A stretch of DNA of 9,982 nucleotides from Syntrophaceae bacterium (GTDB lineage Bacteria > Desulfobacterota > Syntrophia > Syntrophales > UBA2210). The notes below the pieces were generated by a model, which saw only the letters and a program-made list of their open reading frames with translations, was not told the DNA's origin and did no database searches. Position 1 is the first letter of the stretch. Every line of letters starts with the position of its first letter. Positions 1-5,784 of this stretch are shown piece by piece. Both the position numbers and the translations under genes were made by a program. The stretch is from contig JAUXBI010000037.1 of assembly GCA_030619435.1 (NCBI GenBank), positions 1 to 9,982 on the forward strand, in the 5' to 3' direction.

Positions 1-23
1 CCGATTACCTGGCTCCCCCTCAT
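1..23 (-). CDS. Probable N-terminus of 2-oxoacid:acceptor oxidoreductase alpha subunit (partial)
   Basis: Seen: an ATG at 23-21 begins an open frame, M-R-G-S-Q-V-I-G, that runs off the left edge 10 nt after the ferredoxin stop. Known: alpha subunits of the KorA/VorB type commonly begin close to M-K-G-S/N-E-x-I, and the delta ferredoxin gene usually sits directly before the alpha gene in these operons. The call therefore rests mainly on position and eight residues. No strong SD is visible before this ATG; the GAGGGGGA at 14-21 lies inside the proposed codons and could instead serve a start outside the window. Confidence 0.35.
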
Positions 24-33
24 TAACAGCTTT

Positions 34-273
34 TTATCCACGATAGACCTCTATTGCGATATCAGGACAGATAACTGCGCACATGGCACAACCTGTGCAC
101 TTGCGGTCTTTCTCATCTTTTGTTTCCGTGAACCTGGCGGGATAATACCCCTTTTCATTTGATTCAGTGGAGATGACAATAAGTTCGTTAGGACATACCG
201 ACACGCAGAAATAACATCCTTTGCATAGTTTACTGTCGATTACTATCCGGCCTTTTTTTGTTTTTGTGGTCAT
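34..273 (-). CDS. 4Fe-4S dicluster ferredoxin, 2-oxoacid:ferredoxin oxidoreductase delta-type subunit
   Basis: A 79-residue protein with two complete CxxCxxCxxxCP cluster motifs: C17, C20, C23, C27 and C59, C62, C65, C69. Each set binds one [4Fe-4S] cluster, so this is a low-potential cytoplasmic electron carrier. Length and layout (short basic N-terminus, then a first cluster whose CP is followed by N-E-L, a roughly 30-residue linker, and a second cluster followed by P-D-I-A-I-E-V) match the delta/KorD subunit of 2-oxoglutarate or branched-chain 2-oxoacid:ferredoxin oxidoreductases. The gene order (an apparent alpha-subunit start 10 nt downstream) supports that over a free ferredoxin. Start is ATG at 273-271 with a weak GAGCGAAG ahead of it. 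It is separated by about 100 nt from pckA and has its own candidate promoter. Which 2-oxoacid is used cannot be told from this subunit. Confidence 0.85.
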   Translation of the reverse strand: MTTKTKKGRIVIDSKLCKGCYFCVSVCPNELIVISTESNEKGYYPARFTETKDEKDRKCTGCAMCAVICPDIAIEVYRG

Positions 274-326
274 AAGCTTCGCTCAGATTAAATGCTGTCA
301 AAGATTTTCAATCAATGCAGGCGTCA

Positions 327-355
327 CTGTTATGTTCTTGCACTGGTTTTGTCAA
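327..355 (-). promoter_or_regulatory. Candidate sigma-70 promoter for the ferredoxin/oxidoreductase operon
   Basis: On the minus strand a perfect TTGACA (350-355) is followed after 17 nt by TAACAG (327-332). The -10 is poor, so this is a candidate only. It lies in the gap between pckA and the ferredoxin gene, and no intrinsic terminator is visible after pckA, so read-through from pckA is also possible. Confidence 0.35.
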
Positions 356-374
356 GAAATTTAAGGGTAGCTAG

Positions 375-2048
375 CTATTCAATATGTCCAAGAGGTTCTT
401 TTTCAAGGAAAGAGAAATCAATTTGATCAGGCCGGTAAGGCAGTGACTCTCTTATGTTGTCGGGAATAGGTCCCCACTCTGCTTCGAACCCCTCTAAAAA
501 CACCTGACGGCCTTTTAGAAAATCCCTGACCTTTCTTTTCAACAATTCTTTATCATGGAACCTGGGATAGGCGATCATATAATCCATATTCGCCCTGTCA
601 CTTTTTATGGGATGGTGATAACCGAGATGGTCCGGTTCAGAGCCGAATCGCAGTTGAACTCGCAATATATCACTGTATGATGCAAGAGACTGCCTCAGCG
701 TAACTTTATCCTCACCTTCGCCAATAGTCCCTGTATTTGCCAGGTAACACTTTATGCGATTTTTCTTAATGATATTGTAAAACAGCCTGGCATGCTCCAG
801 ACGATCTCCCGTAATAAAGGGATCGAGGAAAAAGACCCGCTTGAAATTACCCGCCTGATCAGGATCACCGCCTGTGCTTTCAATTGATTCCCCGTATATG
901 AACTGCATGGTGGCCTGTTCGGGAGTCAGGCGGGCTATAACATTGGCCAGAGGATTTCTTGTCAGTATAAAGATATAGTCTACCTTATCAACCCTCAGGC
1001 TTTTACTGGCAAGTCCTATGTTGTATCGCCGAATCACGGCCCTGCCGTTACCCGTTTTACTGGTATCCTTAAAATCAGGCATGTAGGGATAACGCGAAAT
1101 CGCTACATTCTCAAGGAAAGTATCGGGAGAGAGAACGGCACGTAAGATTTCCGGCTGACTTTCGTCAAGGCCTTCCGTTTTGATATAGAGACCACCCTGT
1201 TCAAAGGCCGCGTAACTTCCGTCAAAACCAAGGGTACCTCCATCATCACCTATCATTTCAGATGTTTCCTTAGGAATTTTGGCCAGCTTGCGACAAAGCG
1301 TAGTGGTTTTACCGGTGGCAGTAAGGCCCGAAACACCTGTAACCCGTTCCTGTAATTCCGGTCTTTCAGTCTCAAGATCGTAAATCCAGAGATGATCCAC
1401 CCTTGCCCCGCTATGCAGGAAGAGCCCCAACTTATCGATTTCTTTCACCCGCCAGCTTTCGAACTGGAAAATACCTTTTTTGGCTTCACCAACATACGTA
1501 CTGTTCCGGCAGATCTTTACCTGATCCCCCCTCTTGGCACCCATCCAGAGACGAATTGCCACGTCTTTGTCAATCAACTTTTTAAACTTGTTCGGTTCGA
1601 AGGCATCATCCGAGAAAAAGATGATTGTATAAGTCGGGTTTTCCACCACCCGTGCCGCCGGAGTATCCTCAAAAAGAAGTTTTACTCCATAGGCAATCTG
1701 GGCATAGGCATCAGGCATAATGAAGCGTGCAGTTACTCCGTCTCTTCCATCTCCTACTATAGTATCCAGACAGATGATTTTTTCCTGACTGAGACATTCG
1801 ACGGCTTGATCCGCAAGGACTTCTTCCTCCTCCCCGAAGGGAGTGTCAACATTATTCCTGGTATGGGGTGCCGAACGGGACATCGGTTCTGAATCTGCGG
1901 CAACAGAACCCAGATTGGTCTGAATAACCCCTTCCTGCTGTATGGCAATCTCCTTATATTCATCGAGGGTTTTGCCCTCTATGAGTCTGCCATCCTTTTT
2001 TGCGTCACAATAAATTTTTTCAGCAGCTTTTTTAAAATAATTACTCAT
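375..2048 (-). CDS. pckA: Phosphoenolpyruvate carboxykinase (ATP-type), divergent
   Basis: A 557-residue cytoplasmic enzyme interconverting oxaloacetate + ATP and PEP + CO2 + ADP; family length is about 530-550. Seen: Y-V-G-E-A-K-K-G (185-192) matches the YxGExKK active-site motif; H212 in L-H-S-G-A-R matches the metal-binding His; the P-loop G-L-T-A-T-G-K-T-T (241-249) carries the ATP lysine K247; M-I-G-D-D (265-269) is the kinase-2 metal site; L-T-P-E-Q-A (374-379) is the conserved element after the adenine region. Odd: the usual GLSGTGKT reads GLTATGKT, and the family signature IGDDEH reads IGDDGG. The N-terminal substrate arginine segment (T-G-R-S-P-K-D in typical enzymes) is only loosely recognisable near R58. 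The ligands of catalysis appear kept, so an active divergent enzyme is likely. ATG at 2048-2046; a good promoter lies 41 nt upstream; the AAAGGA upstream is farther than usual from the start. In an anaerobe it may run towards PEP (gluconeogenesis) or oxaloacetate. Confidence 0.88.
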   Translation of the reverse strand: MSNYFKKAAEKIYCDAKKDGRLIEGKTLDEYKEIAIQQEGVIQTNLGSVAADSEPMSRSAPHTRNNVDTPFGEEEEVLADQAVECLSQEKIICLDTIVGDGRDGVTARFIMPDAYAQIAYGVKLLFEDTPAARVVENPTYTIIFFSDDAFEPNKFKKLIDKDVAIRLWMGAKRGDQVKICRNSTYVGEAKKGIFQFESWRVKEIDKLGLFLHSGARVDHLWIYDLETERPELQERVTGVSGLTATGKTTTLCRKLAKIPKETSEMIGDDGGTLGFDGSYAAFEQGGLYIKTEGLDESQPEILRAVLSPDTFLENVAISRYPYMPDFKDTSKTGNGRAVIRRYNIGLASKSLRVDKVDYIFILTRNPLANVIARLTPEQATMQFIYGESIESTGGDPDQAGNFKRVFFLDPFITGDRLEHARLFYNIIKKNRIKCYLANTGTIGEGEDKVTLRQSLASYSDILRVQLRFGSEPDHLGYHHPIKSDRANMDYMIAYPRFHDKELLKRKVRDFLKGRQVFLEGFEAEWGPIPDNIRESLPYRPDQIDFSFLEKEPLGHIE

Positions 2049-2088
2049 AAATCAACTGGTTATCCTTTTCTTTTTGCTATTGGTTTTT

Positions 2089-2117
2089 ATTATATAATAG
2101 AAGAGGCTTAGTGTAAA
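2089..2117 (-). promoter_or_regulatory. Sigma-70 promoter of pckA
   Basis: Minus-strand TTTACA (2112-2117), a 17-nt spacer and a consensus TATAAT (2089-2094). The expected start near 2082 gives a leader of about 34 nt before the pckA ATG. It lies in the 96-nt gap after the HD-domain gene, so pckA need not depend on transcription of that gene. Confidence 0.65.
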
Positions 2118-2144
2118 ATGGATTTTGTTTATAAGTACGACATT

Positions 2145-2741
2145 TTAGGCAGGAAAACGGCATTCAGAATTTATCCTGCTGTAGTCTGAAAATTCTGAGG
2201 AACAATTGTCAGGCCCGAGAAGTGTCTCCAGGTCTGCAGGAGAAAAGGAGTAGAAACGAAAAAGGCGTTCCTCCAGGATTTCTGTTTTTTCCCAGAGCAT
2301 TTGTATATATTCTCTGCGTTTTGGTTCTATCCCGTATCTCTCCATAATATAACTCATCCGCTGTGTGAGGGATGCCACTTTGTCGTGAATTACCCGTTTG
2401 TCTGCGTAATTAACCACATCTGCCTCTGTCGGGCTTTTGGAGACGAAATATTTATTCAGAAGAACATGTTGGCCGACGATGCTTCCAACTTCAGGATAAT
2501 TCAGACTTACAAGAAAATGTTCCCCAGTCTGTGCGTGATTTTCATGGGTTTCTATGCTTCTTGTCTTGGTTATATCGTGCAGCAATGCAGCCGCCTGGAC
2601 AAGATCCGGATTGAGATCCTCAAGGGAATCCGTAAGGAACATGGCTATGCGGCAGACTTGAAGGGAATGGAGTACGATATGATCCATCATTTTCATATCA
2701 TACATGATATGATAACATTCCTGCCGCGTTGGTATCCGCAT
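2145..2741 (-). CDS. HD-domain metal-dependent phosphohydrolase
   Basis: A 198-residue soluble protein. The HD superfamily metal ligands are present in order: H25 in H-S-L-Q-V, the paired H55-D56 in L-L-H-D-I-T-K, H69 and H92 (G-Q-H-V) in the helical core, and D114 in N-Y-A-D-K-R-V. Such proteins hydrolyse phosphoesters, often of nucleotides. Here the small single-domain layout and the Y-A-D-K-R motif are shared with stand-alone HD hydrolases of unknown substrate in deltaproteobacteria and clostridia. Start choice: the frame is open up to a TTG at 2801 (218 residues), directly after an in-frame stop, but the extra 20 residues look unlike the family. The ATG at 2741, giving M-R-I-P-T-R-Q-E-C, is the more natural beginning, although its SD is weak. 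The last ~20 residues are low in complexity. Upstream lies the putative small RNA and its terminator; downstream, pckA has its own promoter. Confidence 0.8.
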   Translation of the reverse strand: MRIPTRQECYHIMYDMKMMDHIVLHSLQVCRIAMFLTDSLEDLNPDLVQAAALLHDITKTRSIETHENHAQTGEHFLVSLNYPEVGSIVGQHVLLNKYFVSKSPTEADVVNYADKRVIHDKVASLTQRMSYIMERYGIEPKRREYIQMLWEKTEILEERLFRFYSFSPADLETLLGPDNCSSEFSDYSRINSECRFPA

Positions 2742-2991
2742 ATGCACCCATTCTTTACGGGAATTTCTCAGATTTACATCCGGAGGTATGTCTCCATACA
2801 ATTAACGCCCGTCTCTCGAAAATTCATTCCCGGAGGACACTTTCTAACAGATAGATGGAGAAAACGCGAGACTGTTTTTAGAGTTTTCAGGGTATTTTGC
2901 CGGCGGTGAATTTCCTCCAGATTCAATGCCATACATAATATCACGTTGTGATTCCAGTTCTTTCCAGGGCCAGTATATTGGGAGATGTGCC

Positions 2992-3029
2992 AAAAAAAAG
3001 AAACCCGGGAAGGTTTTTATCTTCCCGGG
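2992..3029 (-). terminator. Strong intrinsic terminator
   Basis: A perfect 9-bp stem CCCGGGAAG / CTTCCCGGG (3004-3012 with 3021-3029) and an 8-nt loop. On the minus strand it is followed by TTTC and then eight consecutive T (2992-2999). No T tract follows on the plus strand, so it works in one direction. No established gene ends close by; it closes the predicted small RNA from the sigma-54 promoter at 3134-3150. Confidence 0.85.
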
Positions 3030-3040
3030 CAGGGGTATCT

Positions 3041-3072
3041 GCCGGTTAATCTCGGATTATGATTTAACCGGC
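3041..3072 (-). repeat. Perfect 9-bp inverted repeat (hairpin H2)
   Basis: GCCGGTTAA at 3041-3049 and TTAACCGGC at 3064-3072 with a 14-nt loop. It overlaps the stop codon of the 44-codon frame and stands 11 nt before the terminator stem on the minus strand. It is best explained as the middle stem of the predicted small RNA. Confidence 0.6.
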
Positions 3073-3198
3073 CTTACAGGGTTTAAGCTCGAATCGGAGG
3101 AGGTTTGATTCGCTCTTGTTGTCTGTATTAAACAGCAATTTGCGTGCCAAAGAACAAGGAATGTCCCTAACCACTCGGAATGCAACCATATTTACCAT
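3064..3198 (-). CDS. Possible 44-residue protein of unknown function (alternative to the small RNA)
   Basis: ATG at 3198-3196 with SD-like GAGGGGG (3203-3209) 4 nt upstream; the stop is at 3064-3066, inside hairpin H2. The product begins M-V-N-M-V-A-F-R-V-V-R-D-I-P-C, has two cysteines, a basic middle and no transmembrane segment, and I do not recognise it. Against it: the sigma-54 promoter lies inside the frame, so a transcript from it would lack the start codon. For it: a fair SD and a terminator shortly downstream. The frame may be fortuitous, or a longer transcript from an unseen upstream promoter could be translated. Confidence 0.25.
   Translation of the reverse strand: MVNMVAFRVVRDIPCSLARKLLFNTDNKSESNLLRFELKPCKAG
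3134..3150 (-). promoter_or_regulatory. Sigma-54 (RpoN) promoter
   Basis: The minus strand reads TTGGCACGCAAATTGCT. The RpoN consensus is YTGGCACGrNNNTTGCW; every fixed base matches, and only the weakly preferred purine after TGGCACG is a C. The -24 GG and -12 GC are exactly 12 nt apart. Transcription would run leftwards from about 3123 into a structured segment ending at the terminator at 2992-3029. Such promoters need an AAA+ enhancer-binding activator, usually bound 100-200 bp upstream. Confidence 0.7.
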
Positions 3199-3324
3199 AG
3201 AACCCCCTCTAATCAATGTAATGTCTGTTTTGAATAGGGGAATAAAATGTCGAAATAAAACGAAATTCAGGTAAAAATAACGTAAAAACAACTGGTTCGT
3301 GTACATGTAGTCTTTGAGTAGAAA

Positions 3325-3340
3325 TCGACATAATTGTCGA
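3325..3340. promoter_or_regulatory. Candidate activator (UAS) palindrome upstream of the sigma-54 promoter
   Basis: TCGACA, 4 nt, TGTCGA: a perfect 6-bp-arm inverted repeat centred about 190 bp upstream of the -24/-12 element, within the usual range for enhancer-binding proteins. The half-site TGTCGAAA (3335-3342) recurs in the same orientation at 3248-3255. The identity of any binding protein cannot be inferred. Confidence 0.35.
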
Positions 3341-3403
3341 AACAGGGTATTTTGTAATCATTTTTAGATTTATTTTGATCTGCCGCACTATTATGATAGA
3401 AGT

Positions 3404-3536
3404 AACCGTTTACGGTTTGCAGTTATCGGTTCACGGTTGGGAGAACAGAGAATTGAAATCAATATCCAAAATACTTCGAACGGTAAGAAAAACCAATCGT
3501 TGTATAGTTTATTGGAAAACTGTGAACTGTAAACTG
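3404..3536. repeat. Imperfect inverted repeat of GGTTCACGGTT-type units
   Basis: CAGTTATCGGTTCACGGTT at 3420-3438 is the inverted counterpart of AACTGTGAACTGTAAACTG at 3518-3536, with 15 of 19 positions matching (all four differences are substitutions). The left arm is preceded by AACCGT-TT-ACGGTT (3404-3417), itself a palindrome. The 79 bp between the arms carry no recognisable gene. Units of this kind, alternating CGGTT, TTAC and TTCAC, look like a dispersed intergenic repeat. The arms could be remnants of a MITE-like element or a structured RNA. Confidence 0.5.
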
Positions 3537-3618
3537 ACAACCCCGATGTAATCGGGATTACGTTTTGTCTAATTATTAATGCCTGTGAAATGGGGAGTTT
3601 TGGAGGTCTGTTTATATC

Positions 3619-4854
3619 ATGGAATATTTGCTGGTTTTTATTATTGGTGTTGTTTCCGGGGTTGTTATTATGCTCTCGGTAAACTGGGTGAGGAAGAGGG
3701 ACACGGAAAAGATCGCGCGCGAGGCGGTTGAGCAGGCGGAATCCAGAAGAATCAAGGATGTCGATTCATTGCTGGACAGGGTCAGGGAATCCTTTGGCAC
3801 ACTTTCACTGAACGCATTGTCAAAAAATACGGAAGATTTTCTGAAACTTGCCAATGAAACACTCTCTAAACAAACTCAGGCCGGTGAGAAGGATCTTGAT
3901 GGGAAAAAGAATCTTATTGACCAGACCCTTGTGGTCATGAAAGAGGATCTGCTAAAAGTTCGGGATCTCGTGACGGAGCTGGAAAAGGACAGGGAGAAGA
4001 AATTCGGACAATTATCCAGCCAGTTGGAATCAACCGCCACGCAGACTATGAAACTTCAGGAAACCACAACCCAATTGCAGATGGCACTGTCAAACACAAA
4101 AGCCCGGGGGCAGTGGGGCGAGAGAATGGCTGAAGATGTACTGAGGATGGCCGGATTTGTAGAAGGCATCAATTATCATAAGCAGAAGGTTATGGAAACT
4201 GTGGGAAAACGCCCCGATTATACGTTTCTGCTGCCCCATGATCTCAAGGTTAACATGGACGTGAAATTTCCGATGGACAACTATCTGCGATATATTGAAG
4301 CTGAAGTGGAATCGGAGAGAGATTCATATAAGAACCAGTTTCTGAAGGATGTAAGAAGTCGGATAGGGGAGGTATTGACAAGAGACTACATAAATCCTGA
4401 AGAAAACACTGTAGACTACGTGCTTGTCTTTATTCCGAATGAACAGATATATGCATTCATGAATGAAAACGATAGGTCCCTTATGGACGACGCGCTGAGA
4501 AACAAGGTGATATTATGCTCGCCGATCACCCTCTACGCCATTCTGGCTATAATCAGACAGTCTGTGGATAATTTTAACCTGGAAAAGACGGCGTCAGAGA
4601 TCATGTCGCTACTCGGAGCGTTCAATAAACAGTGGGATGCTTTTGTGAACTCATTTGACAGGATGGGGAAAAGGATAGAAGACGCGCAGAATGAGTTTAA
4701 CAACCTGACTTCGACTCGCCGCAACCAGCTTGAGCGCTCCCTTCGGAAGATTGAAGATCTGAGAAAGCAGAAAGATATTCCCGTAGCCCTGCCGGATACC
4801 GGCGAAAAGACAAAGGAGCAGGGAAGGAAAAAAGGAAAGAACAATGCTACGTAA
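3619..4854 (+). CDS. rmuC: DNA recombination protein RmuC
   Basis: A 411-residue protein with the RmuC architecture. Residues 1-22 form one N-terminal hydrophobic segment (membrane anchor), followed by a long charged, coiled-coil-prone region (about 28-160), then the RmuC catalytic-type domain (about 160-345) and a basic, lysine-rich tail. Conserved marks seen: G-Q-W-G-E (164-168), K-R-P-D-Y (197-201), D-V-K-F-P-M-D-N-Y (214-222) and the F-I-P-N-E-Q segment (271-276). The first three resemble the PD-(D/E)xK-like nuclease core. RmuC limits inversion and rearrangement at short inverted repeats; its biochemical activity is poorly defined. ATG at 3619 with GGAGG 12 nt upstream, slightly long. It stands alone: repeats lie upstream and feoB converges on it, with no clear terminator in the 57-nt gap. 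Confidence 0.9.
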   Translation: MEYLLVFIIGVVSGVVIMLSVNWVRKRDTEKIAREAVEQAESRRIKDVDSLLDRVRESFGTLSLNALSKNTEDFLKLANETLSKQTQAGEKDLDGKKNLIDQTLVVMKEDLLKVRDLVTELEKDREKKFGQLSSQLESTATQTMKLQETTTQLQMALSNTKARGQWGERMAEDVLRMAGFVEGINYHKQKVMETVGKRPDYTFLLPHDLKVNMDVKFPMDNYLRYIEAEVESERDSYKNQFLKDVRSRIGEVLTRDYINPEENTVDYVLVFIPNEQIYAFMNENDRSLMDDALRNKVILCSPITLYAILAIIRQSVDNFNLEKTASEIMSLLGAFNKQWDAFVNSFDRMGKRIEDAQNEFNNLTSTRRNQLERSLRKIEDLRKQKDIPVALPDTGEKTKEQGRKKGKNNAT

Positions 4855-4911
4855 CTGTAGAGTTAATATGCCTCCATTTTTCTTGGCCAGTTGTACTGTT
4901 AGCACTTATAC

Positions 4912-5766
4912 TTAAAGGATTACATTCAATATTCCCCCGACTACCAGAGCCGATGTAAGCATTATGGCGGTTGACTTCATAAAGTCCTTCAATCCCAATT
5001 CTCTGAACAGGACAATGACTGTCGCAACGCAGGGGAAAGACATGGTCAGGACTACGCTGCCTATAACCATTTGTTTGGCCGTCATTGGAGATAATGCCAG
5101 CATTCCGAGAGCGGCGTCCTTGCGGAGCAATCCTATAATAATTGCCGTCACTGATTCTTCTGGAAGACCCAGGACGCCCTTTATTACAGGCGCCGTAAAA
5201 CCGGCTATATAATCGAATATTCCAAAGACAAAAAGTATGTTGATAACCAGCACGGCCGCCAATATTATTGGAACGGCTTCTATGAGAAAGCCTCGTATTC
5301 TTCCCCACAGCTTCTGTATGATTGTACCCCATGGCGGAACACGGTAAGGGGGAATTTCGATGAGGAGTTCGGGGCTGAATCCCTTTAATAAACTATTGAG
5401 AAGCACACCCAGGATTATCCACACAAGAAACAGTGTTACATAAACAATTGCAACGTATTGCCCGCCGTATTTTCCTACCAGTCCGAAGACCATTGCCTGA
5501 GCGGAAGCGCATGGTATAGCTATGCATACCAGTGTTGCCGCTATAAATCGCTCTCTTTTACTTTCAAGTACGCGAGTTGCCATTACGGCCGGCACATTGC
5601 ACCCAAGTCCCAGCAGGGTAGGTATGATAGCGAAACCGTGCAGTCCTATTTTATGCATTGTGGTGTCCAGAAGTACAGCCAGGCGCGGAAGATAACCAAT
5701 ATCTTCAAGAATACCCAGGATAAGATAAAAGGATATAATGTATGGGAGTACCATGCCAAAGGGCAC
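4912..5766 (-). CDS. feoB: FeoB C-terminal part (gate domains), downstream of an in-frame TAG
   Basis: 284 residues from a GTG at 5766, in the same frame as the upstream feoB segment and separated from it only by TAG (5785-5787) and six sense codons. It carries the FeoB permease signatures: L-E-D-I-G-Y-L-P-R (20-28), the first gate G-C-N-V-P-A-V (55-61) with its conserved Cys, E-S-K-R-E-R (68-73), the second gate L-L-R-K-D-A-A-L-G (213-221) and F-P-C-V-A-T-V (244-250). About eight hydrophobic helices are visible. Frame, motifs and codon use are intact to the natural stop, showing no decay beyond the TAG. No SD precedes the GTG and it falls within a membrane domain, so independent translation is unlikely. 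It is best read as the second half of one ferrous-iron transporter, active only if the TAG is read through, reinitiated past, or a sequencing error. Confidence 0.85.
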   Translation of the reverse strand: MPFGMVLPYIISFYLILGILEDIGYLPRLAVLLDTTMHKIGLHGFAIIPTLLGLGCNVPAVMATRVLESKRERFIAATLVCIAIPCASAQAMVFGLVGKYGGQYVAIVYVTLFLVWIILGVLLNSLLKGFSPELLIEIPPYRVPPWGTIIQKLWGRIRGFLIEAVPIILAAVLVINILFVFGIFDYIAGFTAPVIKGVLGLPEESVTAIIIGLLRKDAALGMLALSPMTAKQMVIGSVVLTMSFPCVATVIVLFRELGLKDFMKSTAIMLTSALVVGGILNVIL

Positions 5767-5784
5767 ATAGAGCCCGCTGCTCAG

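Larger units (their letters stand above)
2992..3123 (-). ncRNA. Predicted sigma-54-dependent small RNA with three hairpins
   Basis: Predicted from signals, not from a known family. The start is placed at G3123, 12 nt past the -12 GC of a near-consensus sigma-54 promoter; the end is the T tract of an intrinsic terminator, giving about 130 nt. Three stems are seen in order: H1 at 3090-3112 (CGAATC/GATTCG, 6 bp, loop AAACCTCCTCC); H2 at 3041-3072 (GCCGGTTAA/TTAACCGGC, 9 bp, 14-nt loop); H3, the terminator stem, at 3004-3029 (9 bp). The H1 loop contains CCTCC twice in overlap, resembling the anti-SD end of 16S rRNA, as in C-rich-loop regulatory RNAs that block ribosome binding sites. No Sm-like or target information can be read here. 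The rival reading is a 44-codon open frame covering the first part of this segment. Confidence 0.55.
3151..3618. other. Intergenic region between the small-RNA locus and rmuC
   Basis: About 470 nt with no convincing gene apart from the weak 44-codon frame reaching 3198. From left to right it holds AT-rich leader sequence with the TGTCGAAA half-site, the TCGACA/TGTCGA palindrome, the GGTTCACGGTT inverted repeat, and two overlapping, mutually exclusive palindromes at 3542-3561 (CCCGAT-GTA-ATCGGG and GTAATC-GG-GATTAC). It ends with the rmuC SD at 3602-3606. No strong sigma-70 promoter for rmuC is evident. Confidence 0.6.

Noticed and set aside
84..99. Sigma-54-like TGGCACA-N4-GTGCA on the plus strand
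   Set aside because: GG-N10-GC spacing fits, but the TTGC half is GTGC and it lies inside, and antisense to, the ferredoxin gene.
1392..1892. A 166-codon plus-strand frame within pckA
   Set aside because: Antisense to the strongly supported carboxykinase, with no motif or start signal.
2301..2909. A 202-codon open frame on the plus strand
   Set aside because: It lies almost wholly antisense to the HD-domain gene, shows no family motif and has a cysteine/histidine-rich composition typical of an antisense shadow.
2844..2993. A 49-codon minus-strand frame beginning with TTG and containing the peptide Y-W-P-W-K-E-L-E-S-Q-R-D
   Set aside because: Its start sits in the T tract of the terminator, has no SD, and the product resembles nothing I know. 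It could be a gene remnant but support is too thin.
3542..3565. Rho-independent terminator at the CCCGAT/ATCGGG hairpin
   Set aside because: A 6-bp stem followed by ATTACGTTTT lacks an adequate T run, and no gene ends upstream on that strand.
4855..4911. Bidirectional terminator between convergent rmuC and feoB
   Set aside because: Expected from gene layout, but no stable inverted repeat with T tract could be found in these 57 bases.
4912..5784. FeoB C-terminal half as an independent gene (natural split FeoB)
   Set aside because: No SD before GTG 5766, and the break lies within the membrane domain with the same frame on both sides, unlike a GTPase/permease gene split.
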